Of a DNA stretch of 64,000 nucleotides, positions 16,401 to 23,302 are shown one piece after another. Numbering within the stretch: position 1 is the first letter of the stretch; every line of letters begins with the position of its first letter. Below the pieces are notes generated by a model. It was not told the origin of the DNA. It saw only the letters and a list, made by a program, of their open reading frames with translations, and searched no databases. This DNA comes from Desulfatitalea alkaliphila (GTDB taxonomy: Bacteria; Desulfobacterota; Desulfobacteria; Desulfobacterales; Desulfosarcinaceae): the NCBI RefSeq assembly GCF_022968795.1, contig NZ_JALJRB010000020.1, forward strand, positions 26,556 through 90,555, in the 5' to 3' direction. Position numbers and translations under genes: made by a program.

Positions 16401-17842
16401 AGGCCTTTCTCGACATTGTGCAGGCCTATCGCCAACTGGGGGCCGAAAAAGCCTTTCAACCCGTCTTCAACGGGTTTCGGCCGGCCGGCACGACCGTGCG
16501 CAACGGCGTGCTGCACGTGATCGACTCCAGCGGACGCGAATTGCCCTACACCGATCCGCGGGTCACCCTGCTTTTTCCGGCCATGGGGGACCTGGCGGTG
16601 CGAGCCGTTTCCGCCACTTTCGCCAGCTACGGTTTCCACACCCGCGCCCATGAGCCGAGCAATGAAGCGATCCTCAAGCTCGGCCGGGGCAACACATCGT
16701 GCAAGGAGTGCTTGCCGTTGATCCTCACTACCGGCACCCTGCTCAACTATGCGCAGCACAAACGCCGGTCGGACGAAGTGGTGCTCTATTTCATGCCCAC
16801 CGGTTCAGGGCCCTGCCGCTTCGGTCAGTACTATATTTTCATGGAGGACCTGGTGCGCAAACTGCAAATTCCGGATGTGGCCATGTTCTCCCTGTCTTCG
16901 GACGATGGTTATGCCGGCCTGCCCACCAGTTTGCACCGCAGGGGGTGGTGGGCTGTGGTGGTGTCCGATCTGTTCGAGGACATGCGGGCCATGCTGCTGG
17001 CCAATGCCCGGGACACCGCGGCGGCCCTGGATTTGTTCGAACAACAGTATCAGTCGGTTCTGTCGGCCATGGAGCTGGGGGCGTTCGATACGCTGCTAGG
17101 GGCCTTGACCCGGGCGGCGCGCAAACTGGCCGCCGTCCCGCTCAAGCGACCGGTGCCCGAGGTGCCGGTGGTCTCTTTGATGGGGGAGATTTACGTGCGC
17201 CGCGATGGTCTGTCGCGGCAATACCTGACCGAGCAGTTGGCCGCCAAGGGGATCGCCACGGTCTGCGCGCCCGTGGCGGAATGGATTCTCTACTCCGATT
17301 TTATCATCAACAAGGGGTATGGGGATTATACCCATGACAATTGGCGGGAAAAACTCAACGCACGGGTCAAGCAACTGTTCATGCGTTGGGACGACCGCCG
17401 CATTCGCAAGGCCCTGGCCGTCTCGGGGTTGGTGCACACGGCGCCGATTCGTGTGGGGGAGGTCATCGATACGGCCCGTCCCTACATCTCTCCCTACCTG
17501 GCAGGAGAGGCCATCCTTACCGTGGGCAGCTCCTTGAAGGAGGTGGTTTCCCAAACCTGCGGCGTGATCGCCATCGGTCCCTTCGGCTGCATGCCCAACC
17601 GGTTGGCCGAATCCATTCTCAACGAGGCCATGCAAAAAGACAACAAGCTGGCCAGTGAACCGCACAACGCCCGGTTGCGGACCGTGCTGGCCGACGTGCA
17701 CGATCTGCCGTTTCTGGCCATTGAAAGCGACGGATCGCCCTTTCCGCAGTTGATTCACGCCAAGCTGGAGGCTTTCTGCCTGAGGGCGGAGCGCATGCAC
17801 GAACGGATGCGTGCCGGCGGGATGGGAAATCATGGGCACTGA
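13457..17842 (+). CDS. Giant fused 2-hydroxyacyl-CoA dehydratase activase (two ASKHA ATPases + DUF2229 + HgdB-like)
   Basis: 1461 aa. Residues ~1-285 and ~312-590 are two BadF/BadG/HgdC-type ASKHA ATPase modules. The second has LGLDVGSTTTKAV (near 314) and NEACSAGTGSF (near 443). The first has NKCAAGTGEF and CSVFCKSDC. The single cysteine in the AGTG motif of each module normally holds the shared 4Fe-4S cluster of the activator dimer, so the fusion may form it within one chain. Residues ~640-900 look like DUF2229, and ~900-1461 resemble a dehydratase D-component with conserved cysteines (NTSCKECLPL near 1080). Known activators drive one ATP-powered electron into a dehydratase. No dehydratase gene is adjacent and the client is unknown. 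The start is fixed by GGAGG. Confidence 0.88.
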   Translation: MNPSLNTLGLCLGASTVSLVTIRTQKQVKAPAADGAPFEIVHHAVFPHDGDPKQTLLKALETVDWQHIDKVAATGRKFCQFLNLSSIGEPEAVEQAYKRLKPAGVHCPAVISAGGETFMVYVLNPVGQIANVITGNKCAAGTGEFFLQQLRRMDVTLEEAGQWAEETEPYHVSGRCSVFCKSDCTHATNKGVPKARVTAGLGKMMANKVLELLKKVERRNLMLVGGTARNQMMVRYLREAVPGLIIPEAAPYFEALGAALWALDNETRPFPGVDRLFTDQTNRFDVLPPLAPLQDQVTFKTLARDTAREADVCLLGLDVGSTTTKAVLLRRKDYALLADVYLRTNGDPVGASRRCYEALLEQVAQTVDPDRIQIVGLGVCGSGRQIAGLHALTDGVINEIIAHATASVYFDRDVDTIFEIGGQDAKYTYITNGVPSDYAMNEACSAGTGSFLEESALETLGVAMERIADVALKAQRPPNFNDQCAAFIASDIKNAIHDGVAHEDILAGLVYSICMNYNNRVKGNRPMGKKIFMQGGVCYNRAVPLAMAGLTGKPIVVPPEPGLMGAFGAALEVHKRINAGLMQPGRFDLQTLSRREAHYGRSFICKGGAEGCDRRCEIARITVEGQVYPFGGACNRYDNLRRNKRYDVRQLDLVRLRQQLLFGKYAPAPLDPSATDYRGRVGINRSFLVNTYYPLYAHFFSRIGYAPVLPRQATQEGIDQRNAPFCYPVELAHGFFHDLLAGEDPPEVLFLPHFKSMPALNGDLNAQVCPLVQGESFYLQSTFRPRLQQLEQRGSRLFAPLIDLAGGLEGARSPLVEMAAALGIRRKAAEAAFDQALAAMQACMDEMLAVGRDTLATLARDPQQMAVVLFGRAYSAYVDEAHKGIPHKFASRGVLVIPLDFLDLSDQYAKRHMYWGAGQRILAAARKVKEHPQLFGTYITNFSCGPDSFVITYFRDIMGRKPSLTLELDSHTADAGLETRIEAFLDIVQAYRQLGAEKAFQPVFNGFRPAGTTVRNGVLHVIDSSGRELPYTDPRVTLLFPAMGDLAVRAVSATFASYGFHTRAHEPSNEAILKLGRGNTSCKECLPLILTTGTLLNYAQHKRRSDEVVLYFMPTGSGPCRFGQYYIFMEDLVRKLQIPDVAMFSLSSDDGYAGLPTSLHRRGWWAVVVSDLFEDMRAMLLANARDTAAALDLFEQQYQSVLSAMELGAFDTLLGALTRAARKLAAVPLKRPVPEVPVVSLMGEIYVRRDGLSRQYLTEQLAAKGIATVCAPVAEWILYSDFIINKGYGDYTHDNWREKLNARVKQLFMRWDDRRIRKALAVSGLVHTAPIRVGEVIDTARPYISPYLAGEAILTVGSSLKEVVSQTCGVIAIGPFGCMPNRLAESILNEAMQKDNKLASEPHNARLRTVLADVHDLPFLAIESDGSPFPQLIHAKLEAFCLRAERMHERMRAGGMGNHGH

Positions 17843-17876
17843 TCCACGCCCCGGTCCCGATCCGGTGCGACGACGG

Positions 17877-18089
17877 TCACCCCTTTTTGCGGCGATCCGG
17901 TTGCTGCCGTCGCTCCTCGATGTGCGAGAGGGTCACCACGACCCCGTCCCGCACGCCGCGACGGCGATCCCGTTTGTTCTTGCGCCGCTCGGGAGGGCGC
18001 TTTCCATCGCGGGGCGCCTGCTGCTGCGGATTGCGCCGATTGGGATCGTTCTGAACCGGGGGTATTTGGCCGATAACGATATCCACCAT
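17877..18089 (-). CDS. Small highly charged hypothetical protein
   Basis: 70 aa, strongly basic (Arg/Lys/Pro/Gln-rich middle, for example RRNPQQQAPRD and RRKNKRDRRRG), flanked by hydrophobic ends MVDIVIGQIPP and VVVTLSHIEE. Support for a real gene is an excellent AGGAGGTG ribosome site 9 nt before the ATG, and its position in an otherwise empty gap on the strand opposite its neighbours. Function unknown; the composition suggests nucleic-acid or ribosome contact. It is divergent from the inositol-phosphate synthase gene. Confidence 0.65.
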   Translation of the reverse strand: MVDIVIGQIPPVQNDPNRRNPQQQAPRDGKRPPERRKNKRDRRRGVRDGVVVTLSHIEERRQQPDRRKKG

Positions 18090-18169
18090 GATGCTTCACC
18101 TCCTGAATTCGGTATCGGTCGCCTCCAGATAAACTTTAGCTTCAAAATCAACGGCACCCATGACCGTTC

Positions 18170-18198
18170 TTGTCTGGATCGGCTTTCCGCTCTATAAC
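18170..18198 (+). promoter_or_regulatory. Sigma70-type promoter of the inositol-phosphate synthase gene
   Basis: TTGTCT (18170-18175), 17 nt spacer, TATAAC (18193-18198). This gives a start about 75 nt before the ATG. It was read by eye and is one base off consensus in the -10 box and two in the -35 box. Confidence 0.5.
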
Positions 18199-18278
18199 GG
18201 CTTGATGCTGGCAGCCGTGTTGCAGCGCATGCGGCATTTTCAAAGACAGATGGAGCAATGAAGGAGTTACAAGAACCC

Positions 18279-19379
18279 ATGGGTACCATCAAAATCGCCA
18301 TCGTGGGCGTGGGCAACTGTGCCGGCGCGCTGGTGCAAGGCATTCATTATTATCGGGACAAACAGCCCGATGCGGCCATCGGGTTGATGCACTGGGAAAT
18401 CGCGGGCTACCCCCCCCATGCCATCGAGGTGGTCGCGGCCTTTGATATCGATCAACGCAAAGTGGGCCGGGATGTCAGCGACGCCATCTTCGCGCCGCCC
18501 AACTGTACCACCGTTTTTTGCGACCAGGTGCCTGCCACCGGCACCATGGTGCAAATGGGCGCCGTTTTGGACGGCATCGCCGATCATATGGCGCAAATGC
18601 CTCCCCATCGCACCTTTTTGCCCGCCGACCGGCCGCAACCGGACAAAAACAAGGTGGTCGCCATTCTCAAGGAGAGCGGCGCGGAAATTCTGCTCAACTA
18701 TCTGCCGGTGGGCGCCGAGCAGGCCACCCGTTTCTATGCCGAATGCGCACTGGCCGCCGGCGTGGCCTTCATCAACAATATTCCCGTGTTCATTGCCAGC
18801 GATTCCCGTTGGGCGGCCCGTTTTGCCGAAAAGGGGCTGCCCGTGGTGGGCGACGACATCAAATCGCAACTGGGCGCCACCATCACCCACCGCGTGTTGA
18901 CCGATCTGTTCCGCAAGCGGGGCGTTCGCTTGGACCGCACCTACCAACTGAATATCGGCGGCAACACCGATTTTCTCAACATGCTCAACCGCACACGCCT
19001 GGACTCCAAAAAGCGATCCAAAACCGAAGCGGTCCAGGCGGTGGCCGCTCGGCGCCTGGACAACGAAGACATTCATGTGGGCCCCAGCGACTACGTGCCC
19101 TGGCAAAAGGACAACAAGGTGTGTTTCATTCGCATGGAGGGTCGTGTGTTCGGCGATGTGCCCATGAACCTGGAATTGCGACTTTCGGTGGAGGATTCAC
19201 CCAATTCCGCCGGAGTGGCCATCGACGCCATCCGCTGCGTCAAACTGGCCCTGTTGCGCGGTGTGGGCGGTGCCCTGGAAGCGCCCGCCGCCTACTTTTG
19301 CAAGCACCCGCCCCGGCAGTTCACCGACGACGAGGCCTACCGCATGATCGAGGCGTTCTTGCGCACCGAGGGGGATTGA
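18279..19379 (+). CDS. ino1: Inositol-3-phosphate synthase
   Basis: 366 aa, NAD-dependent isomerisation of glucose 6-phosphate to 1L-myo-inositol 1-phosphate. It has the Rossmann motif IAIVGVGNCAGALVQG at the N-terminus. The family core follows: VVGDDIKSQLGATITHR, LNIGGNTDFLNM and KRSKTEAVQ, which hold NAD and catalytic lysines. The start MGTIKIAIVG was chosen because the motif begins right away; an ATG 21 nt upstream (18258) is also possible. Products could be phosphatidylinositol-type lipids or compatible solutes such as di-inositol phosphate. No further inositol gene is in the window. Confidence 0.93.
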   Translation: MGTIKIAIVGVGNCAGALVQGIHYYRDKQPDAAIGLMHWEIAGYPPHAIEVVAAFDIDQRKVGRDVSDAIFAPPNCTTVFCDQVPATGTMVQMGAVLDGIADHMAQMPPHRTFLPADRPQPDKNKVVAILKESGAEILLNYLPVGAEQATRFYAECALAAGVAFINNIPVFIASDSRWAARFAEKGLPVVGDDIKSQLGATITHRVLTDLFRKRGVRLDRTYQLNIGGNTDFLNMLNRTRLDSKKRSKTEAVQAVAARRLDNEDIHVGPSDYVPWQKDNKVCFIRMEGRVFGDVPMNLELRLSVEDSPNSAGVAIDAIRCVKLALLRGVGGALEAPAAYFCKHPPRQFTDDEAYRMIEAFLRTEGD

Positions 19380-19389
19380 AAGAGCTGAT

Positions 19390-20826
19390 CTAAGGCGTAC
19401 GGCGGCGGATCGTATAGCGCACTTCCACCCGGTCCCGGCCCGCCTCCACCAGGCGCACGGATGCCCCGTTCAAGGTCAGGACGGCGGTCAGCTGACCCGA
19501 TGCGGCCAAGTCATCCAGGCGTACCTTTTCGGTATAGATGGTGCTGATCTGTGCCAGGGTGCGCTGGGCGCCCGCTACCGTGATTTTGGCGGGGGTGACC
19601 GTCACGCTTTCCAGCAGCAGGCCGGAGGGCAGGGTCCCCACCCAGTCCACCTGAACCGGCAGATCCTTGTTGATCGGCATGTCCAGGGCCACCCGCACTT
19701 CCGGCGGTTCGATGCGGCTGAGCCACAGGCCCGGCGGAAGGACGATGTTCTCCTCGGAAAGGGTGAAGGTGTTCACTCCGCTGACGGCTTTGCCCAGGTC
19801 CAATTTGGCCTTGACCTGGTAGGGGCGCAGGGAGCTGATCAAGGCATTGCTGCCGCTCAAGTGCAGCCGCACGGAGTTGACCGATGTGGACATGATTTGC
19901 ATGCGTGGGTCGCGGTTCAAATATTCCAGGGGCACCTCCACACTGACGAGGGTCTCCATGCCCCGGGCGAAACTGAACCAGATGCCGGCCATGCAGAGCA
20001 AGCACACCGCCGCCGCCACGGTCAACTTGCGGCTTTCGTGCAAGCGGCCCTTGGAAGAATCGCGGGCCGCCCCCAGGTGTTCGGTCAACTGCCGCTTGAG
20101 GGAGAGGTTGTCGTCGATGGGAATGAATCGACTGTTTTTAGCGGCCACCACCCGGCCCCGTTCCTCGGACACTACGATGACCAATGCATCGGACTGTTCC
20201 GCCAGGCCGGCGGCGGCGCGGTGGCGGGTGCCGTATTGCCGGGGCAGGTCATCGCGCAGGCTCAGGGGCAGAATGCCCCCCACCCGCGTCACCCGGTTAC
20301 CCTCCAGAACGGCGGCGCCATCGTGCACCGGATTGCCGTTCCAGAAGATGGACAGCAGCATCTCCTTGGATACTTTGCCGTCCCATTGCACCCCGCCCTG
20401 AATCAGTTCGTGGACATTTTCCCTGCCCGGTAAAACGATGAGGGCGCCGATACGCTTGCGCGCCAGGTCGTACACCCCTTCGATGATGGCCTCCACGGGG
20501 GTGGCGACGTGCTGCTGGGGAAAGCCCCACAGGAGCGCGCGCAGATTCTTGGCTTGCAATACATTGCGCAGTTCATTGCGAAACACGATGATGATGATCA
20601 AGGCCGCACCGGCGATGATGCCCTGCATCGCCCAACTGGTGACGATCAGCCCCATGCCCACGGCCAACCGCTGGAAGACCCACAGCAGGGCGATGCCGGC
20701 CAATACCCGCAACACCACCGTGCCCCGGAACAGGACATAGAAGCGAAACAGGATGTAGCTGTTCAACAGCACATCCACCACATCCTGCCAGCGCAGCGTG
20801 CCAAGAAGGGAAAGCAGCGTGTTCAT
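19390..20826 (-). CDS. cdaA: Diadenylate cyclase CdaA fused to CdaR/YbbR repeats
   Basis: 478 aa. Residues ~1-100 include three membrane helices and the start of the DAC (DisA_N) domain. Catalytic motifs are HDGAAV (DGA 169-171) and GTRHRAA (RHR 201-203), so it should make cyclic di-AMP from two ATP. After a further membrane helix (about 290-310) come two YbbR-type repeats (about 315-478), the extracytoplasmic module of the CdaA regulator CdaR. In Firmicutes cdaA and cdaR are separate neighbouring genes; here they are one chain. The start MNTLLSLLGT has only a weak ribosome site, and a longer frame (to 20910) lacks family similarity. It ends 10 nt from the convergent ino1 gene. Confidence 0.9.
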   Translation of the reverse strand: MNTLLSLLGTLRWQDVVDVLLNSYILFRFYVLFRGTVVLRVLAGIALLWVFQRLAVGMGLIVTSWAMQGIIAGAALIIIIVFRNELRNVLQAKNLRALLWGFPQQHVATPVEAIIEGVYDLARKRIGALIVLPGRENVHELIQGGVQWDGKVSKEMLLSIFWNGNPVHDGAAVLEGNRVTRVGGILPLSLRDDLPRQYGTRHRAAAGLAEQSDALVIVVSEERGRVVAAKNSRFIPIDDNLSLKRQLTEHLGAARDSSKGRLHESRKLTVAAAVCLLCMAGIWFSFARGMETLVSVEVPLEYLNRDPRMQIMSTSVNSVRLHLSGSNALISSLRPYQVKAKLDLGKAVSGVNTFTLSEENIVLPPGLWLSRIEPPEVRVALDMPINKDLPVQVDWVGTLPSGLLLESVTVTPAKITVAGAQRTLAQISTIYTEKVRLDDLAASGQLTAVLTLNGASVRLVEAGRDRVEVRYTIRRRTP

Positions 20827-20938
20827 TGTTTCTCGTCGTTGTTGACAAGCGGCGCTTGCCGGGCGTGGTGCGCACGTGCGGGTCGTACCGGGGTTTGTGA
20901 CCGAGGGCACCGCGAAGATGTGGCGGCCCGCCGGGGTA

Positions 20939-21367
20939 TCAATCGATCACGCTGAAACGCAAGGTACGAACGATTCTGTTACGTGCGTCCAGGATTTCCA
21001 CCCGCCACGGTCCCTTGTCGGCTTCGCGTAGCTGGATGCTGCTGAAGGTGGCCCAATTGGGCGGCCGCAGGGTCAGCCGTTTGACCGTCACCAGCTCGTC
21101 CCGACGATACCACTTGTGTTCGATATAGGTTGTTTCCGTCACACCGTCAAAGGAAGTGTAGCAGGAGATGCGGCCGACGGCGACGGAAAAGGCCACCGCA
21201 ATATGGCGCGGTTCGTAGCCTTCAATGGTTTCGCACATCACGGCCCGCACCAAGCGGAAAGCCGGTCCGGGCGGATCGGTCGCATCCTCGGTGGCTTGCC
21301 CCGATGCGGGTAGGTACAGCAACCCAAGCAACAGGCAGCCGATAATGATCGGGAGCTTGCCGTTCAT
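20939..21367 (-). CDS. Secreted DUF2914 domain protein
   Basis: 142 aa with a signal peptide (MNGKLPIIIGCLLLGLLYLPASGQA). The mature part has the DUF2914 pattern: AVMCETIEGYEP, ISCYTSFDGV, IEHKWYRRDE, and a C-terminal GPWRVEILD segment. The domain resembles a small beta-sandwich of unknown function, often found exported in delta-proteobacteria. It lies 113 nt upstream of the cdaA-cdaR fusion and may be cotranscribed with it. Confidence 0.8.
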   Translation of the reverse strand: MNGKLPIIIGCLLLGLLYLPASGQATEDATDPPGPAFRLVRAVMCETIEGYEPRHIAVAFSVAVGRISCYTSFDGVTETTYIEHKWYRRDELVTVKRLTLRPPNWATFSSIQLREADKGPWRVEILDARNRIVRTLRFSVID

Positions 21368-21440
21368 GACGGTATTACTAACCGATACGCTGAATTTTGC
21401 AAGTCAGAAGTGGCGTCGTTGGTCGGAAACGGGCGTGGTA

Positions 21441-21587
21441 TCAAGGACGGTGCAATAAATCGGCAAGGCTCTTTTCGGCGATGGCGGTTTCGTCTTCGTT
21501 GAGCGCTTCGATCCGCTCGACGATGGCTTTCTCCACCACCCAGCCGAACCCCAGTGTGTCGAAAAAAATGATCTCTTGGTGCTCCAT
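21441..21587 (-). CDS. Small hypothetical protein
   Basis: 48 aa, acidic and helical (MEHQEIIFFDTLGFG then VVEKAIVERIEALNEDE). A GGAGG stretch lies upstream, though its spacing to the ATG (about 13 nt) is long. A longer frame exists to 21830, but it runs into the start of the transporter gene on the opposite strand and reads as low-complexity shadow. The peptide composition looks protein-like. Function unknown. Confidence 0.45.
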   Translation of the reverse strand: MEHQEIIFFDTLGFGWVVEKAIVERIEALNEDETAIAEKSLADLLHRP

Positions 21588-21739
21588 AAACAAATAAAGC
21601 CTCCCTCTCCCTGCGCCGGTGCCTCGGCCGGCGCCGCCCTTTACCCTAATATCGTCGGCCGGGCGGCAATCTTTAGTGGATTTTGGCAATCGGATCGGGT
21701 TAAAAGAAGACCATCTGCAACACTTCGAGGAGGCTTCCA

Positions 21740-23098
21740 ATGGCAGATGTAACATCCGAATATCGCCAAACCAGGCAAGACCGCCGGGCCGTTTGGGGTT
21801 GGGCCATGTACGATTGGGCCAATTCGGCATTTGCCACCACCGTGATGGCTGCCTTTTTTCCGGTCTTCTTCAAGCAGGAGTGGAGTCGCGGCGTGGATGC
21901 CAATCTGAGCACCGCCCGCTTGGGAATGGGGGTTGCCGCCGCCGGCCTGCTAGTGGCGCTGCTGGCGCCCTATCTGGGCGCTGTCTCCGATCAAAGCGGC
22001 CGCCGCAAAACCTTTCTGATGGTTTTTACGGTCCTGGGCGTCGCCATGACGGCTTCCTTGGCCCTGATTCCCCAGGGCCAGTGGCTGACCGCCCTGCTGG
22101 CCTATGCCTTGGCCACCATCGGTTTTGCCGGCGGGCTCATTTTTTACGATGCCCTGCTGCCCCAGGTAGCACCCCTGGACCGCATCGACCAGGTCTCGAG
22201 TTTGGGATACGCCCTCGGCTACCTGGGCGGCGGTGCTTTGCTGGTTCTCAATGTCGCCATGACCTTGCAACCCGCTGTGTTCGGCTTGGCGGATGCAGGC
22301 CAGGCGGTGCGCTTCTCCTTTGCCAGTGTGGCCATCTGGTGGGGTCTGTTCTCCCTCGTCACCTTTGCCTGGCTGCCCCCGGAACCGCGCATCCGGCGAC
22401 GTTCCATGGGCATTCAAGTCGTGGCCGGATGGCGACAGCTGATGGAAACCTTCCGCAAAGTCCGGCGCTTGAAAACCGCTTTTCTCTTTCTGGTGGCCTA
22501 CTTCTGCTATATCGACGGAGTGGGTACCATCATCCGGATGGCGGTGGATTTCGGCATGTCCTTGGGGTTTGATTTCAAAGACCTGATCGTGGCCCTGATC
22601 ATCACCCAATTCATCGGTTTTCCGGCGGCCCTGGTGTTCGGCCAATTGGGCAAACATTGGGGGGTGCGGCGCTCCATATTCCTGGCCCTGGCCATCTACA
22701 TGGGCGTGACCATCTATGGCGCCACCATGAACCGGGTGACGGAGTTCTACGTCCTGGCGGCGGTCATCGGTCTGGTGCAGGGCGGCATTCAAGCCTTGAG
22801 CCGTTCTTATTTCGCCCGGTTCATCCCTTTGGGCCAGAATGCGGAGTTTTACGGCTTCTACAACATGATCGGCAAGTTCGCCGCCATCATGGGGCCCGCG
22901 CTGATGGGTGCGACCGGTCTGCTGGTGCGTCACCTGTTGATGCCGGCGACCCCCACGGTCGAACAGATGCACAATGTCGGTTTCACGGCCACCCGCTGGA
23001 GCATCGTTGCCGTCTTGTTGCTCTTCGGCATCGGAGCGGTTTTGCTGCGCCTGGTGGATGAAGAAAAGGGCCGTGCCGAGGCCGCCGCCTTTCATTGA
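21740..23098 (+). CDS. MFS transporter, UMF1/Atg22-like family
   Basis: 452 aa integral membrane protein with about 11-12 helices. The start WGWAMYDWANSAFATTVM is the hallmark of the UMF1 (Atg22-like) branch of the major facilitator superfamily. GAVSDQSGRRKT in the first cytoplasmic loop is the MFS motif A. GGIQALSRSYFARFIP in the C-terminal half is also characteristic. The substrate is unknown; related yeast Atg22 exports amino acids from the vacuole. The start has an AGGAGG ribosome site. Confidence 0.9.
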   Translation: MADVTSEYRQTRQDRRAVWGWAMYDWANSAFATTVMAAFFPVFFKQEWSRGVDANLSTARLGMGVAAAGLLVALLAPYLGAVSDQSGRRKTFLMVFTVLGVAMTASLALIPQGQWLTALLAYALATIGFAGGLIFYDALLPQVAPLDRIDQVSSLGYALGYLGGGALLVLNVAMTLQPAVFGLADAGQAVRFSFASVAIWWGLFSLVTFAWLPPEPRIRRRSMGIQVVAGWRQLMETFRKVRRLKTAFLFLVAYFCYIDGVGTIIRMAVDFGMSLGFDFKDLIVALIITQFIGFPAALVFGQLGKHWGVRRSIFLALAIYMGVTIYGATMNRVTEFYVLAAVIGLVQGGIQALSRSYFARFIPLGQNAEFYGFYNMIGKFAAIMGPALMGATGLLVRHLLMPATPTVEQMHNVGFTATRWSIVAVLLLFGIGAVLLRLVDEEKGRAEAAAFH

Positions 23099-23302
23099 AA
23101 AGGCGCTCAACCTTTTTCACCAAGGGCCGATAAGATTCATTAGCGACCCCTTGAAAGGGAACGCCCCGGCCGCGAAGCGCTCGCCGGCGGCAGGGGCCGG
23201 CCATCGTCCCACCGGGCACCGAACAGACAGCGGCACGATTGCGGCCGCCATCGCGCCGGTAATGAATGATGAGACCCAAGGCGACCGAAGCCGAACAGCG
23301 AT

